A stretch of DNA of 64,000 nucleotides, taken from the NCBI GenBank assembly GCA_940337035.1, contig CALNHX010001942.1, positions 62,001 through 126,000 on the forward strand. Reading direction: 5' to 3'. Positions 21,283 through 32,022 of this stretch are shown one piece after another. Below the pieces are notes generated by a model. It was not told the DNA's origin and searched no databases. It saw only the letters and a list, made by a program, of their open reading frames with translations. Both the position numbers and the translations under genes were made by a program. The first letter of the stretch is position 1, and the number at the start of each line of letters is the position of its first letter. The DNA comes from Agriotes lineatus. Its lineage: Eukaryota > Arthropoda > Insecta > Coleoptera > Elateridae.

Positions 21283-22160
21283 CTCATGCCGTCAAGGTGC
21301 GAATTTAGGTTAGCTGCAGTTTAAGATTTGTGTGTACTTGACCATAATTCTTTTTTGCTTTGTTCAAAAGTGTCATAGTATTTTACATTAAAGTTTAGGA
21401 ATTAATAATTAGGCAATCTCATACAATGTTTATCTTGAATAAGCTCTTAGTACTGTTGCAATATTTATTATTATAAAAATATGTAATGAATAATTGGTTG
21501 TTTTATGTACTATTACTTTCGTAGCAATAAATTTATTTAACTAGTAGTGGTTTATTAACTTTTAAACACTGCTATATGTAAAAAATAGATTTTTAAAATA
21601 AAAGTAAATTTCCTGCACTTACGATGTTTATAATTTTTTTATGGAAAGTACTTGTGAAACAGAGCTATCGCCAGCCTCCCTTACTCGGGGTTTTCGTGTG
21701 CTTGGTGGGACTGTACATATATTGGAAATATTTTACATAAAAATAATTGATTTTGTTGTTTTATTTTGCATTTTTGTTCATTAAAATCCAAACAAAAATC
21801 ATTTTTTGGCTTTTTCCTCGAAATTTAATTAAAACATGTTCGGCGTCATCAAAATAAAATAAACAGATAGAGCCAAATATTGTTAAAAATGTATCTTTAG
21901 GAAGTTATGAGCTGAGTTGAATTTTTATTTTTAAAGATCTTAATCTCGGAAACCATTGAATTTTAGAACAAACCAACAATTAAGAAAAAATAGCCAACGT
22001 CTACTACACAGATTTAATTTCAATTAGATGAGGAGTTGACAAAATTAACAAAAGTACATCATATCGACTATGAATTTGATCCCATAAGTACTTTGTAGTT
22101 GTGAAAAATTTCAACTTGGGCATGTAACTTTTAAAAGTGCATTTTTTACTATACTACATG
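21283..22160. other. Non-coding interval
   Basis: About 880 bp of AT-rich sequence with several long A/T runs. No supported frame or repeat. Confidence 0.5.
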
Positions 22161-22777
22161 TAACGAACAGATTCGGTAGAAGCCCCTCCCACAAATAAGA
22201 GCTAAATTTGAATAGAATATTATTATTGGTAAGCCGGTTGTACACAGCTCAATTTTATTTGAAGTTAAACAATTTTTGAATTCTACGGAGTTTTTAATTT
22301 GTAACGTAAAGTACGTTTTTTTTCTATAATAACTGTCAGTGTTACAATGTTGGTAGATATGTGATTAAATCGCTAGGAAATTTTTATACCTCGTGTTGGT
22401 AGAACTTTTTTAAAATTATGGTTATGTGTCAATTTTGAATGTCAAAGTTTCTTAATTTGAACCCTTGACAAATTTCTTTTTTTTAACATGGAATCATCAT
22501 CAATAAAATCGAATAAAAAAAGAAAACCAAGAAATATTTTAAATGCAAAAATGAAGCAAGCGATATTAAATTATCCCATATCTGTCAAAATGACAAATCA
22601 TTTTTTTAGTGGAAGAAAAGAACTAAAAATCTATGTACCAACATTATTAAAACTAGGGACCCTGCAGGAATGCAACTTATCCCCTAGAAAGTTGACCTTG
22701 AAAATTTTTATAGAAAAAAAATGTACCTACTTTATTAAACTGGTTTTGTACAATTTGATTTTTGAATCTGTTCGTTA
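22161..22777. mobile_element. Short element with 14-bp perfect inverted ends
   Basis: TAACGAACAGATTC at 22161-22174 is exactly inverted at 22764-22777. If the outer TA is the duplicated target, the ends are ACGAACAGATTC, compatible with a Tc1/mariner-type MITE of about 0.6 kb. A plus frame at 22488-22778 (MESSSIKSNKKRKPRNILNA start, lysine-rich) lies inside and runs into the terminal repeat. It may be a transposase scrap, but I do not recognise it. Confidence 0.55.
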
Positions 22778-23008
22778 AACATATTATCATTTTGATGAGA
22801 ATAGTTATCCTCCTAGATAGTGTCCCATTATTGTTGGAACGCTCCGTATATCAGCATTGGTCGAACCCTAGTTGAAATAAAAAATATGTCAAATAAAATA
22901 CTTCATACAAAATAAAGCATTTTTTAACCATTTTCAACTAATCTCAAACTTCTTATAAAAATACAACAAATTTCAACAGTCATTTTCATTAATTTAAGCT
23001 CAGTCCAT

Positions 23009-23518
23009 TCAAGCCTCGTCGTCGGCCCTTTCCGTGTCATTACCACTATCACTTTCACTGCTAACCTCAGTGTCATTGTCACTCTGAGTTTCTGTGTCGC
23101 TACCGCTACTTGAATCGTCCTCCTCACTACTGATTCTCAGTCTATTAGTGTTGACAAACAAATCGTCATCATCATCTTCTTCAGACTTAGATTCATCAAA
23201 CGCCGAAGGCCACACACCGTCTTCTTTGAAGTACTTAACATGGACGTTGGTGAGCACTCGCACCATTTCCGCCTTAACCTTATCGCCTTCTTCAATGGGC
23301 TCCACCAGCACAAAGTCGCCACGCTTCACCCAGACATTTTTGCGGAATTTATTAGGCATGCTGGCAAGGAAAGTGGAACCATCGGCAGACAGGACTTCAT
23401 GGAGGTTGTTCCCCCGACTGCTGACAACCTTCACGATTTGTTGGCTTTCTGTTGGGAGGGAGAAGTCATCTTGCAGGACTTCCATCAACACGTGCTTACG
23501 CTTTGTGGCTCTGGACAT
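23009..23518 (-). CDS. EIF1AD: Probable RNA-binding protein EIF1AD
   Basis: 169-aa intact minus-strand frame. Residues about 5-95 form an S1-like eIF-1A-type OB fold: QQIVKVVSSRGNNLHEVLSA, STFLASMPNKFRKNVWVKRG, DFVLVEPIEEGDKVKAEMV. Then VKYFKEDGVWP and an acidic, serine-rich tail (EEDDDDD; SSSGSDTETQSDNDTE), as in animal EIF1AD (about 165 aa). The family is nuclear and linked to RNA binding and growth control; those points are general knowledge. A strong splice acceptor, TTTTGTTCCAG, sits two bases before the ATG, suggesting a 5'-UTR intron. This is the only clearly functional host gene in the window; an LTR-like repeat begins about 130 bp upstream. Confidence 0.92.
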   Translation of the reverse strand: MSRATKRKHVLMEVLQDDFSLPTESQQIVKVVSSRGNNLHEVLSADGSTFLASMPNKFRKNVWVKRGDFVLVEPIEEGDKVKAEMVRVLTNVHVKYFKEDGVWPSAFDESKSEEDDDDDLFVNTNRLRISSEEDDSSSGSDTETQSDNDTEVSSESDSGNDTERADDEA

Positions 23519-23924
23519 TGCTGGAACAAAAGAGTCAGTGTTATTTTTAAACTAACTTGAAGAGCAGTAGATTAACACTAATTCAATAGGCAAATTGCAT
23601 ATTGATGTACATCCATATCCCAAATTAAAGGTTAAGATCATTTTAAATGTGTCAGGATATTTTTAAATTTTACGAATATGCGACCTTTTGGAGTGTTTCG
23701 GTTCAAAGATTCTGATCCTGCTTGTATATAGTTTTTCCTGTCGTATTTTCACGCCCAATAGTTAATCAATTTGTGTGTAAGCAGCTATAACGGCCGCTAT
23801 AATTTTCTGTTGTTCATACATACTTTTTTTCACGTCTGGGAGCAAAACACGGTTTCTACGATGCCAAAATCGAGAGAGAAATAATGAATTACTCCCTAGA
23901 GAGGAGAAATGTCCCTACGGAGTT

Positions 23925-24066
23925 TTCATTATGATTGAGCAACAAGAGCTCATAATTATGTCAAATTTGAGGTTATCAGGTTAGGTTTTGCGTCAGTTTT
24001 GACACAAATTGACGCAAAACCTAACCTGCTAACCTTGAATATGACAAAATTGTGAGCTCTTGTCAT
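23925..24066. repeat. Long inverted repeat (hairpin)
   Basis: AAGAGCTCATAATTATGTCA... on the left pairs with ...TGACAAAATTGTGAGCTCTT on the right; the inner AGGTTAGGTTTTGCGTCA pairs with TGACGCAAAACCTAACCT. Arms of about 60 bp flank a few unpaired bases. Non-coding and MITE-like. Confidence 0.75.
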
Positions 24067-24236
24067 AATGACTTACAGTGCCACCAACTTTAAAATTTAC
24101 CATAGGCTACTAATTTTAAAATAATTGTAACTAAAATGTCAATAAATGACGTTTAAAAAATACAGGTTTTTCGTTTTAAATCTTCCTGCAATGTGAAAAA
24201 AATAATATATGCAACTCAGAGATAATGCTATTTTTT

Positions 24237-24995
24237 GCACTACTAGTCTCAGAACGCACCGTTATTGGCCTATTTTGAGGTTGTGAAGTTGATTTTCTCC
24301 ACCTAGGGAGAGAAAGTAAAATAAACAATTTTCACCGTGGTAACTAATAAATTGCCAAGTTACCAAATATGACTATTTTAATTTTGACGTTTTAAAGAGC
24401 TGTATTGTCAGGTTGACAGTTAAAATATTTTCGAAATTTGTTGGGAATTTAGGTATTAAGCCGTTTGGTAGTGCAAAAAATAGTATATACACCACGGTAG
24501 CGAATCGTCTTATAACCTTCGCGCTTTAGATACTTCGCGCTGCGCGCTCAGTATCTAATATGCGCTCAGGTTATAATACTGCGCTTCGCTACCTTGATGT
24601 ATAATATACTATTTTGCACTACTAGTCTCAGAACGCATCCTTATTGGCCTATTTTTAGGTCGTGAAGTTCATTTTCTCCACCAAGGGAGAGAAAGTAAAA
24701 TAAACAATTTTCACCGTGGTAACTAATAAATTGCTAAGTTACCAAATATAACTATTTTAATTTTGACGTTTTAAAGAACTGTATTGTCAGGTTGACAGTT
24801 AAAATATTTTCGAAATTTGTTGGGAATTTAGGTATTAAGCTGTTTGGTAGTGCAAAAAATAGTATATACACCACGGTAGCGAATCGTCTTATAACCTTCG
24901 CGCTTTAGATACTTCGCGCTGCGCGCTCAGTATCTAATATGCGCTCAGGTTATAATACTGCGCTTCGCTACCTTGATGTATCATATACTATTGCT
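24237..24995. repeat. Two tandem copies of a 379-bp unit
   Basis: GCACTACTAGTCTCAGAACGCA recurs at 24237 and 24616, with about 98% match by eye through both units. Each unit ends with a GC-rich inverted motif: GGTAGCGAA...TTATAACCT then AGGTTATAAT...TTCGCTACC, with CTTCGCGCTGCGCGCTCAG between. This is a stem-loop-forming tandem repeat within an insertion in the LTR-like repeat. Confidence 0.8.
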
Positions 24996-25539
24996 TCTCT
25001 CCCTCATTGCATAATCTACTATTGTTGGCTTATTTGGAATTTTAAGATTTCGCATGCAGCTTTGTTCTAGAAAGTTTGTCGAGTCGAGTTAACGACGAGC
25101 CTTTTCTCACTTTACGATTGGCTGCAGGTGGTGGGGCCACAGAGCGGGTCTGGCTCGAGCAGCGTCAAGCTTGAGTTAATTAGTTACCGCCGGTGATTGT
25201 AAGCTTGGTTTTGGTGTACCGCCCCGCGTGGGGCGGCCGGTGAATGTGCTGTTTCAGCAAGGTGTGGCTTTGTTCTTCGAGGAGTTGATTACCGGCCAGG
25301 ATAGAGTGAAGTGGTACTTGTTAGTTGGTTTCTGCGTGTCCTATTGTTGATTTTGATGACCTTCTGTTCTGCAAATTTCCGACGGCCTGTTGGGCCATTC
25401 TTCTCCGCTACATTGAGAGATCCAGTTTTTCAGAATGGACACATATACAGGTCTCGACAGTTTTCAGTTGTTTCCAATGAGAATTCCGCACCTGGGATCA
25501 TTGGACTTCGCACAGCTCCCACGCTTCAGGCCACGACAT

Positions 25540-25735
25540 GTCTAGGCTGTTTATAAATATTCGTTCATGTTAAATGCCAGCCGACAGTTCAGGCTATTTT
25601 TAATTAATCATTCATGTTACATGCCAGCCGCCAGCGTAGGCTGTTTATAAATATTCATTCATGTTAAATGCCAGCCGACAGCTCAGGCTAATTCTAATTG
25701 ATCATTCATGTTACATGCCAGTCGCCAGCATGAGT
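25540..25735. repeat. About four tandem copies of a 47-bp unit
   Basis: Two alternating variants (ATGTTAAATGCCAGCCGACA and ATGTTACATGCCAGCCGCCA starts) give a 94-bp higher-order period. The array lies at the end of the second LTR-like segment. The inverted copy at 59 kb has a different 78-bp duplication at roughly the same place. Confidence 0.78.
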
Positions 25736-25945
25736 CCCTTCCAAACGATAATTCATGTGCTTAATCACCAGCCCCTCGTTTGGGCTGTGCGTAAGCTCTA
25801 ACAAACGCTCTTCAAGGCAAGTGCTAGCCACCCGCGTTTCGATGACAGTAATTGTTTTTAGCAGTAAGGTTGTCAGTCTTACACTAAATGTTCACTCACT
25901 TACACTACGTTACACATTTTATGGTTACTTTTATTGAGGGTTGTG

Positions 25946-28900
25946 TTATATTACTTGTATACATTGTACTTCCACAAAGTCTTTCCATTTTTCTTTATCC
26001 ATGGCTAATTCTTTTATTTGGTTCCATGTCACACCCTGAGCCTTATATTCATTTTCAACATCTCTTTTCCACGTTAGGGCTGGTCGACCCGGCCTTCTTC
26101 TTCCCCTTATGCTATATTCTAAAGCTTGTCTGGTTATATCGTCAATAGGTTTCCTCAGTGTGTGACCAATCCATTTCCAGCGGCGTCTTTTTATAGTGAC
26201 TGCTATTGGTTCTTGTTTTGTGATTCTCCATAGCTCTATATTCGAGATTTGATTCGGCCAGTAAATTTTCATGATCTTTCTTAACGCTTTATTTGTAAAT
26301 GTTTGGAGTTCTTTTATCTGTTGTTGTTTTAAAGCCCACGTTTCGGATCCATATAGGAGTACACTCATTACATTAGTGTTAAAAATTCGTAATTTTGTCT
26401 TCTTTGATAATTCATTCGCTGTCCCTATTTTCCATAGCATATTAGGAAGTTTGAGCTTTATGAATTCTCACTTTTACATCTGAGAGACAACAACCATGTT
26501 CGTCTAGTATGCTGCCTAAGTAGGCATATCTTTCTACTTTTTGTATATTACTCCTTTCTATCATTATTTCTCTATTATCTGATGAATTTACGCTTAGAGT
26601 TTTTGTCTTACTGGTGTTAATTTCCAGTCCTTGTGTCTCCGCAATGCTCTTCAAAACGTTTAGCTTATCTTGCAGATGGCTCTTTTTTTCTGTTATTAAA
26701 CAGACATCATCAGCGTATTCTAAGTCTTCCATTGCAACCCTTTCTTGTTGTCTGTAGTCTTCTTCATCACCCAGTCTACGATTATCAGGAATAGGAGTGG
26801 TAAGAGCATGCACCCTTGCCTAACTCCGCTATCTACTGGGAATTTATCTGATCTTGTATTGTTATGTAGTATATATGCACTGTAGTTGTTATAAAGTAGC
26901 TTAATTAGTCTAATGTATTTTGCAGGTATCCCATATTTCTTTAGAATCTGCCACATGCTTTCCCGATCTATCTTATCAAACGCTTTTCTGAAGTCAACAA
27001 AACTCATGTGCATTTCTTTTTGCCATTCATTTCCTTCATCTAAGATGATTCTTAGTGTAGTTATTTGGTCAATACAAGATTTTCTTGGTCTAAAACCTGC
27101 TTGATTTGTGCGTAGTACTCGGTCTATCTCTGATTTCATTCTTCCTAGCATTATCTTTGTAAATATTTTACTTGTTGTACTTAAAATTGTTATTGCTCTC
27201 CAATTGTCGCAATTTGTCCTGTCTCCTTTTTTAGGCATTTTTATGAGCAAACCTTCTCTCCACTCTCCTGGTATTACTTCTTCATGCCATATTTTGTTAA
27301 GGAGGCAATGTAATAATTTAATCATTGATTCTGAGCTTGCTTTAATTAATTCTCCGGGAATATTATCTATGCCTGCAGCTTTATCATTCTTCAGTTGTCT
27401 TATGGCGGTCGTTACTTCTTCTTCAGATATTTCTTCCATGCTCATTTTTAATTCCTCGAATTTTGTTTTTTCGTCTTCAATTTCAATATCATTTCCACTT
27501 TTTTCTCGTTTTCGATAAATTTCACTGAAATGTTCTAGCCATCTATTCACTACCTCCTTCTCTGTTTTTAGTATGTTTCCGTCTTTGTCCTTTACGTGTG
27601 TTGTTGTTACGCTTCTCCTTCCTATCATCTTTCTTGATATATCATATAGTGTTTTCATGTCGTTCAGTCTTGCTGCTTCTTCTGATTTTTTCAGTAATTC
27701 TTCTATTTGTCTTCTTTTGTCTATTCTTGCACTTTTCTGTACCTCCTTATTTTTTGCTTGATATAAGTCTTCTAGTTCTTATCTTTTATTTGTTGTTAAT
27801 TGATTCATCATTTTTTGTTTAATTTTGTTCCTTTCCGTAATTAATGCCCATGTTTGCGTGGACAGCCAGTTCTTTTGATTTGTTCTTTTTATTCCTATTG
27901 TTTCTTCTGCGCTTTTAGTCATTATTTCCTTGTATTTGTCCCATAATTGCTCAATATTTAGTTCTTTTATATCTTGTATTTCTGTTATTTTCGTCGAGAG
28001 CTGGGTTTGAAACTTTATTCTCATATCTTCCTCTTTCAGGTACTGTATATTGTATTTAGTCTTTTTTTGTATATTGTTCTTTATTGCTTTTAATTTAACT
28101 TTAAATTTTGTTCGGACTAGTGCGTGGTCTGATCCTATATCCGCCCCCCTCATCGCTCGCACATCCATTAAGCAGTTTTTGTGTTTCTTTGTTATGGTTA
28201 CGTGGTCAATTTGATTGTGAGTCCTTCCTCCAGGTGCCGTCCATGTAACCTTGTGGCATTTTTTATGTGGAAAGATACTTCCGCCCACCAGCAAGTTGTT
28301 AATCGTACAAAACTCCAAAAACATTTGTCGGTTGTTGTTTATCTCTCCTACACCTTCACCTCCCATTATTTCTTCTCTGCCTGTGTTGTCGCTACCTATC
28401 TTTGCATTTAAATCACCCATCAAAATCAATATGTCTCTTTTGTATTTGTTACGATATTTATCTAATGTTTTGCATTTGTTCATAAAATTCTTCTTTTTTA
28501 TCCACATCGTCAGTATTTGTTGCGGCATACACATTTATTATTGTTATATTAAAGAATTTTGCTTTATATCTAGCTACTATTATCCTCTCTGACACCCCTT
28601 CCCATTGTAGGAGCGCTTTTTTTGCTTCTGTATTCATCATTAATGCTACTCCATATTCATGTACTGCATCTTCCTCTGTCTTTCCCGAAAATACCATCCA
28701 TTTGTCCTGTATTCTTAATTCTCCATTTCCGAGCCACCTAGTCTCGCTTAGTCCCAAGATGTCTATCCTGTATTTATTCATTTCTGCTACTATTTGGTCT
28801 ATTTTACCTACTGCGTTCATTGTCCTTAAGTTCCAACAACCAAAATACTTAACTTTTCTTGTATCATATTGTCCTAATTCACTAATAAATTCCGATTCAT

Positions 28901-28950
28901 TGATCCTTGTTTCATTGCCATCGTCTTCTTTGTTTCTTTGTTTAGGTATT
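25946..28950 (-). pseudogene. LINE-D ORF2: endonuclease and reverse transcriptase
   Basis: Endonuclease: FGCWNLRTMNAVGKIDQIV, ILGLSETRWLGNGELRIQ, LMGDLNAKIGSDN near 28420 and GADIGSDHALVRTKFKV near 28110. Reverse transcriptase: AAGIDNIPGELIKA, NWRAITILSTTSKIF, FRPRKSCIDQITTLR, FVDFRKAFDKIDRE near 26980, GVRQGCMLLPLLFLI and LEYADDVCLI near 26715. C-terminal part: YGSETWALK and WIGHTLRK. Breaks are few: a frameshift near 28500, one TAA near 27780 and frameshifts near 26800 and 26441. ORF2 is therefore a recent casualty and all catalytic motifs are readable. Confidence 0.85.
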
Positions 28951-28954
28951 TTGT

Positions 28955-29935
28955 TTAATAGTTTTTTGAATAGTTTTTATTTGGCCCCTTGTTGACCTTT
29001 TTATGTATTAGCGCGTCTTCGTTTTCCTTTATTTCCTTTTCTATGTCTATTCCTTCTTCGTTTTTATTTTTTACTGGAAAGGCTTTTAATAAACTCTGGG
29101 TCCACACTGTTTTTACTTTGGGTTGTTCCTTTTTACTTATTTTGGGTTTGTTTTTCCCTATTTCTGACTGGTCAGGTGACCTTTCCACTACTGTTCTCTT
29201 ATGACCACCTTTTTCTTTCTCGTACTCTACTTCCTCTTGTTCTTTCTGTTCTGGTGCATGTTCGTTTACTTCTTTCTGCGTTTTTGCATAATCAAAGTAT
29301 TCATTTAATTGTTCAACGGTAAATTGTTCGTCATTTATGACCAATTTGTTATAGGTTACAAACGCCTTTTGTCCATTTTTTCTAGCATTTTTCATGTGTT
29401 CGACTAAGATTTTTCTTTCACTTTGCACATTTTTGGGGAAATCTTCCGTGATCCACACTCGGGTACCCTTTAAATTTTTTGCTGCTTTTAATATTTCTAA
29501 TTTTTTGTTCCACGATACAAGCTCCATTAAAATTGGTCTGGGCTTTGTTGGACTATTTGCATGCTTGCCAAGTCTAAGCATTTCTCCAACATCGTGTTCC
29601 ATATTGATTTGGATTCCAATGTCTCTCAACATTGTTCTTATTCTTTCTTTTAAACCTAAATCCGGTTCATTTTCTTTTTCTTGCATCCCGTATATAATTA
29701 TTTTCTTTTTCCTAAGTTCCCTCTCGACAAATTCCATTTTCTTTTCCTGCTCAGTGATTCGCAATTTCAGTTGTTCATTTTCAGTTTTTAACCATAGGTT
29801 TTCCACTTGGATTGCCTCTACGTATCTTTGAAATGTGTCAATTTTGTTTTCTATACGTTCCGATCTCTCGTTCACGTCTTCTAGTTTATCTAATTTTTCG
29901 TTTATATTATTTAGCAAGGTTATTTGATTATCCAT
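28955..29935 (-). CDS. LINE-D ORF1 protein (326 aa, intact)
   Basis: Complete ORF1. Residues about 1-80 form a coiled coil (NNINEKLDKLEDVNERSERI...LKLRITEQEKKMEFVERELR). An RRM-like fold begins RKKKIIIYGMQEKENEPD, then VGEMLRLGKHANSPTKPRPI and a helical C-terminal domain (RKILVEHMKNARKNGQKAF). A basic, charged tail follows. The layout resembles L1-type Transposase_22 ORF1p: a trimerising RNA-binding chaperone that coats the element's RNA. It ends a few bases before ORF2. The lack of any stop suggests LINE-D is young. Confidence 0.82.
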   Translation of the reverse strand: MDNQITLLNNINEKLDKLEDVNERSERIENKIDTFQRYVEAIQVENLWLKTENEQLKLRITEQEKKMEFVERELRKKKIIIYGMQEKENEPDLGLKERIRTMLRDIGIQINMEHDVGEMLRLGKHANSPTKPRPILMELVSWNKKLEILKAAKNLKGTRVWITEDFPKNVQSERKILVEHMKNARKNGQKAFVTYNKLVINDEQFTVEQLNEYFDYAKTQKEVNEHAPEQKEQEEVEYEKEKGGHKRTVVERSPDQSEIGKNKPKISKKEQPKVKTVWTQSLLKAFPVKNKNEEGIDIEKEIKENEDALIHKKVNKGPNKNYSKNY

Positions 29936-31090
29936 TTTAGCAGCAATTGGTGTTCTGTATTATTTTATAACTATTTCCGCAAGATGTATGTAAACGAACT
30001 TCACTTCCTGTAGTTGGAATTCCCCGTGATCCGGCCCTGTTCGATGTTTACATTCGGACCGCGCTGGTTGTTTATCTTTTCTCCGCGTAAAGTAGCTGAC
30101 CCCGGTCGACCCGCCGCAGGTAAGCTCCTTATCGGTGCCTTCTTTCTGTTTCACAATTTCTTTCACAGATTTTGCTTCTATTACACCTGTTTGTCCGTGC
30201 TAAACTTGGGTCGCAATTTACGCGTGTGTTCGCCTCGCTTTGTTATTATTGTCCATTCGCGGCGCTTTGTTTATTTATTTATGTCGCTACCGCCTATCTT
30301 GACTTTTGTTTGGGTAAACACGGCAACGCGCGCGACCCTTGACCTCACGTGTAATTCCGTCCGTCCGTCCACTTAACCTTCGCTCGCTTTGTACGCGCCT
30401 TGTGCTCGCAAATTTTCCGTTACCGCTATATTTCGTTAACTATGCCTTTCGCACTTTTCTACTTCGTATATATGAGCTGTTATGCTTATGCCACTTTGTT
30501 ATATTCGTTTACTCCGATTACCGCGAATTAGTTAATACGACACTGCCTAAACTTTAGGTTTACTGCCGGTGCCTCAAACTCACGTCCGCTCTCGGCAACC
30601 TCGACCAACGAACCCCCACGCTGACGACGTCGGTGCTGTTGTATTGTGTTAGACGAATAGAGCGGTTTACTGTGCGTATCTTTATGATTTTTCCTACGGG
30701 CCTGTGCATGCTTATTTACAGGTTAAATTATACACTGTGTCAGATTTATGTACGGTGGTGCCTGGAAGGAGTTTTTAAGCGTCGCAGGTAAGTCCGTGCG
30801 CTCGTCGCCGCAGTGTTGGGAGTCGTGAGGCTGTGCACAAATATTCTATTCCCGTTTAGCTTTGGATTTCGCCACGGTGTAAAGTTGGAAGGTAGGCTCA
30901 TTGATTTCCCGATTTCATAGTGGGTCTACTTGGCATTTTGGTTCTTATTGATAAAACCGGGTGGCGCTCAATTAATTTTATCACGGTTTAGCGCCCCTTA
31001 GACCGTTGCCCGTAGGTAATCTCGTATAGGACCACCCCTCGCTCCACTGTAGTTTAGCCGGCATATCTTGTTACGGGCAGGGCAGCGGTC

Positions 31091-31700
31091 CTAGGTCCTC
31101 AGTTCAAATATAACATTACAGGTATCAACTGTATTCCTTGAGGTTTTATATTTTCGCAAAAATTTTACATCATCCTTCAAATTATCGGGGCAGTTTTGAT
31201 TGGCCACTTTTGTTGTAAATTCTGCAACGTCTGTTAATAATTCCTCCTTGACGTTTATAATTTTTATTTTTGGAAGCGTTCCTCCTGTAGTAATCTCATA
31301 CACATCTCCTAGCTTCTCCCGTGTTGTTGTCTTTAGGTTTTCGAGCGATTGTTTATTTTCACATTGCACAACGACGCTACCGTTAGAGACCTGTTTTACC
31401 TTCGATACCGACACTGCTATAACAGCTGGGCTAATATCTTGTTCTAATACTCTTTTTGTCCTTGCACTATCTTGACTCGTATTCTTGGGTTTTATAATTA
31501 AAACCTCGACATCACTTTTGTTTTTTAGGACATCTGAATATTTAGGTTTCGGTGGCTACTGCTGTTGTTCAATTAAATTTATTAGCTTTTACGTTTTTTC
31601 TAAAACTTCCTTCGTTTTATCACTAGAGTTCACCACTGGCTGCTTTAACTTTAGATCGACCTCTTGTAAACAACCACTTTATGTTACTAATTTCTAGTTT
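31091..31700 (-). pseudogene. LINE ORF1 (gag-like) fragment
   Basis: Minus frame with VLIIKPKNTSQDSARTKRV, a stop-free VSKVKQVSNGSVVVQCENK, then GTLPKIKIINV and KTSRNTVDTCNVIFELRT. The order (hydrophobic IIKPK start, NGSVVVQC and PKIKI) is typical of ORF1 of Jockey/I/R1-type LINEs before the CCHC knuckles. The zinc-knuckle part and ORF2 are missing; the fragment stops at the edge of the LTR-like repeat. It is distinct in sequence from the ORF1 at 46522. Confidence 0.6.
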
Positions 31701-32022
31701 AGATTTTATCAACTGGTCTTATATTTTCACACACAAAGGATGATACAGTTTTTCAGAGTAATCGCATTTTATTCGCAATCAAATTGGAGCACAGAGCACA
31801 CAGCTGCGTGCTCGGCGCCATCACCTCGACCAGATTTGGCAGTACTGTTCTTTGTTAAGAAGTTGCCACTATAAGCAGCCATAACCTAGTTTTAACCTAG
31901 AAATTGTAGAGGAAAATTGTCGATGCACTGTATGAGTATTAATGTATGGGGTTGTTACCATTTTCTTTTGTTTTCTCCACTTTCTAAAATAATGCAGCCT
32001 TACAACCAAGAAACATACTATA
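31701..32022. other. Non-coding interval
   Basis: About 320 bp between the gag-like fragment and a mariner fossil. It includes a short GC-rich patch near 31800-31830. Nothing supported. Confidence 0.45.

Larger units (their letters stand above)
25940..30610 (-). mobile_element. LINE-D, near full-length, two ORFs and CpG-rich 5' UTR
   Basis: Minus-strand LINE inserted in the LTR-like repeat; both breakpoints are inferred from where homology to the 59-60 kb copy stops and restarts. It has a 5' UTR of about 650 bp (29936-30610) rich in CpG, ORF1 (28955-29935) and ORF2 (25946-28950). No clear target duplication could be read. The endonuclease resembles the craniofacial-development-protein-2 type seen in RTE-superfamily elements. 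Confidence 0.75.
23650..31090 (+). repeat. LTR-like CpG-rich repeat, plus-strand copy, interrupted twice
   Basis: Segments 23650-23830, about 25020-25560 and about 30600-31090 match, in order, the reverse complement of 60635 down to about 59080. The copy starts TGTCAGGATATTTTTAAATT, an LTR-like TG start, and runs to CGGTCCTAGGT. Between the segments lie the hairpin/tandem-duplication block (23836-25020) and LINE-D. GGTAAG splice-donor-like sites occur at matched positions (about 30788 and 59390 inverted). No coding is seen. A solo LTR of about 1.6 kb is the best reading, but a clean 3' end and target duplication were not found. Confidence 0.55.

Noticed and set aside
23094..23560. Serine-rich plus-strand frames over EIF1AD
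   Set aside because: Antisense shadows of the acidic tail and OB fold of EIF1AD.
25540..25735. CRISPR-like array
   Set aside because: Repeat units are contiguous 47-bp tandem copies without unique spacers, in a eukaryotic repeat context.
27108..27822. Hydrophobic plus-strand frames
   Set aside because: Antisense of LINE-D ORF2.
29936..31090. CpG-rich host promoter or first exon with GGTAAG donors
   Set aside because: The block splits cleanly into LINE-D 5' UTR and a dispersed LTR-like repeat with a second copy at 59 kb, so a repeat explanation is better.
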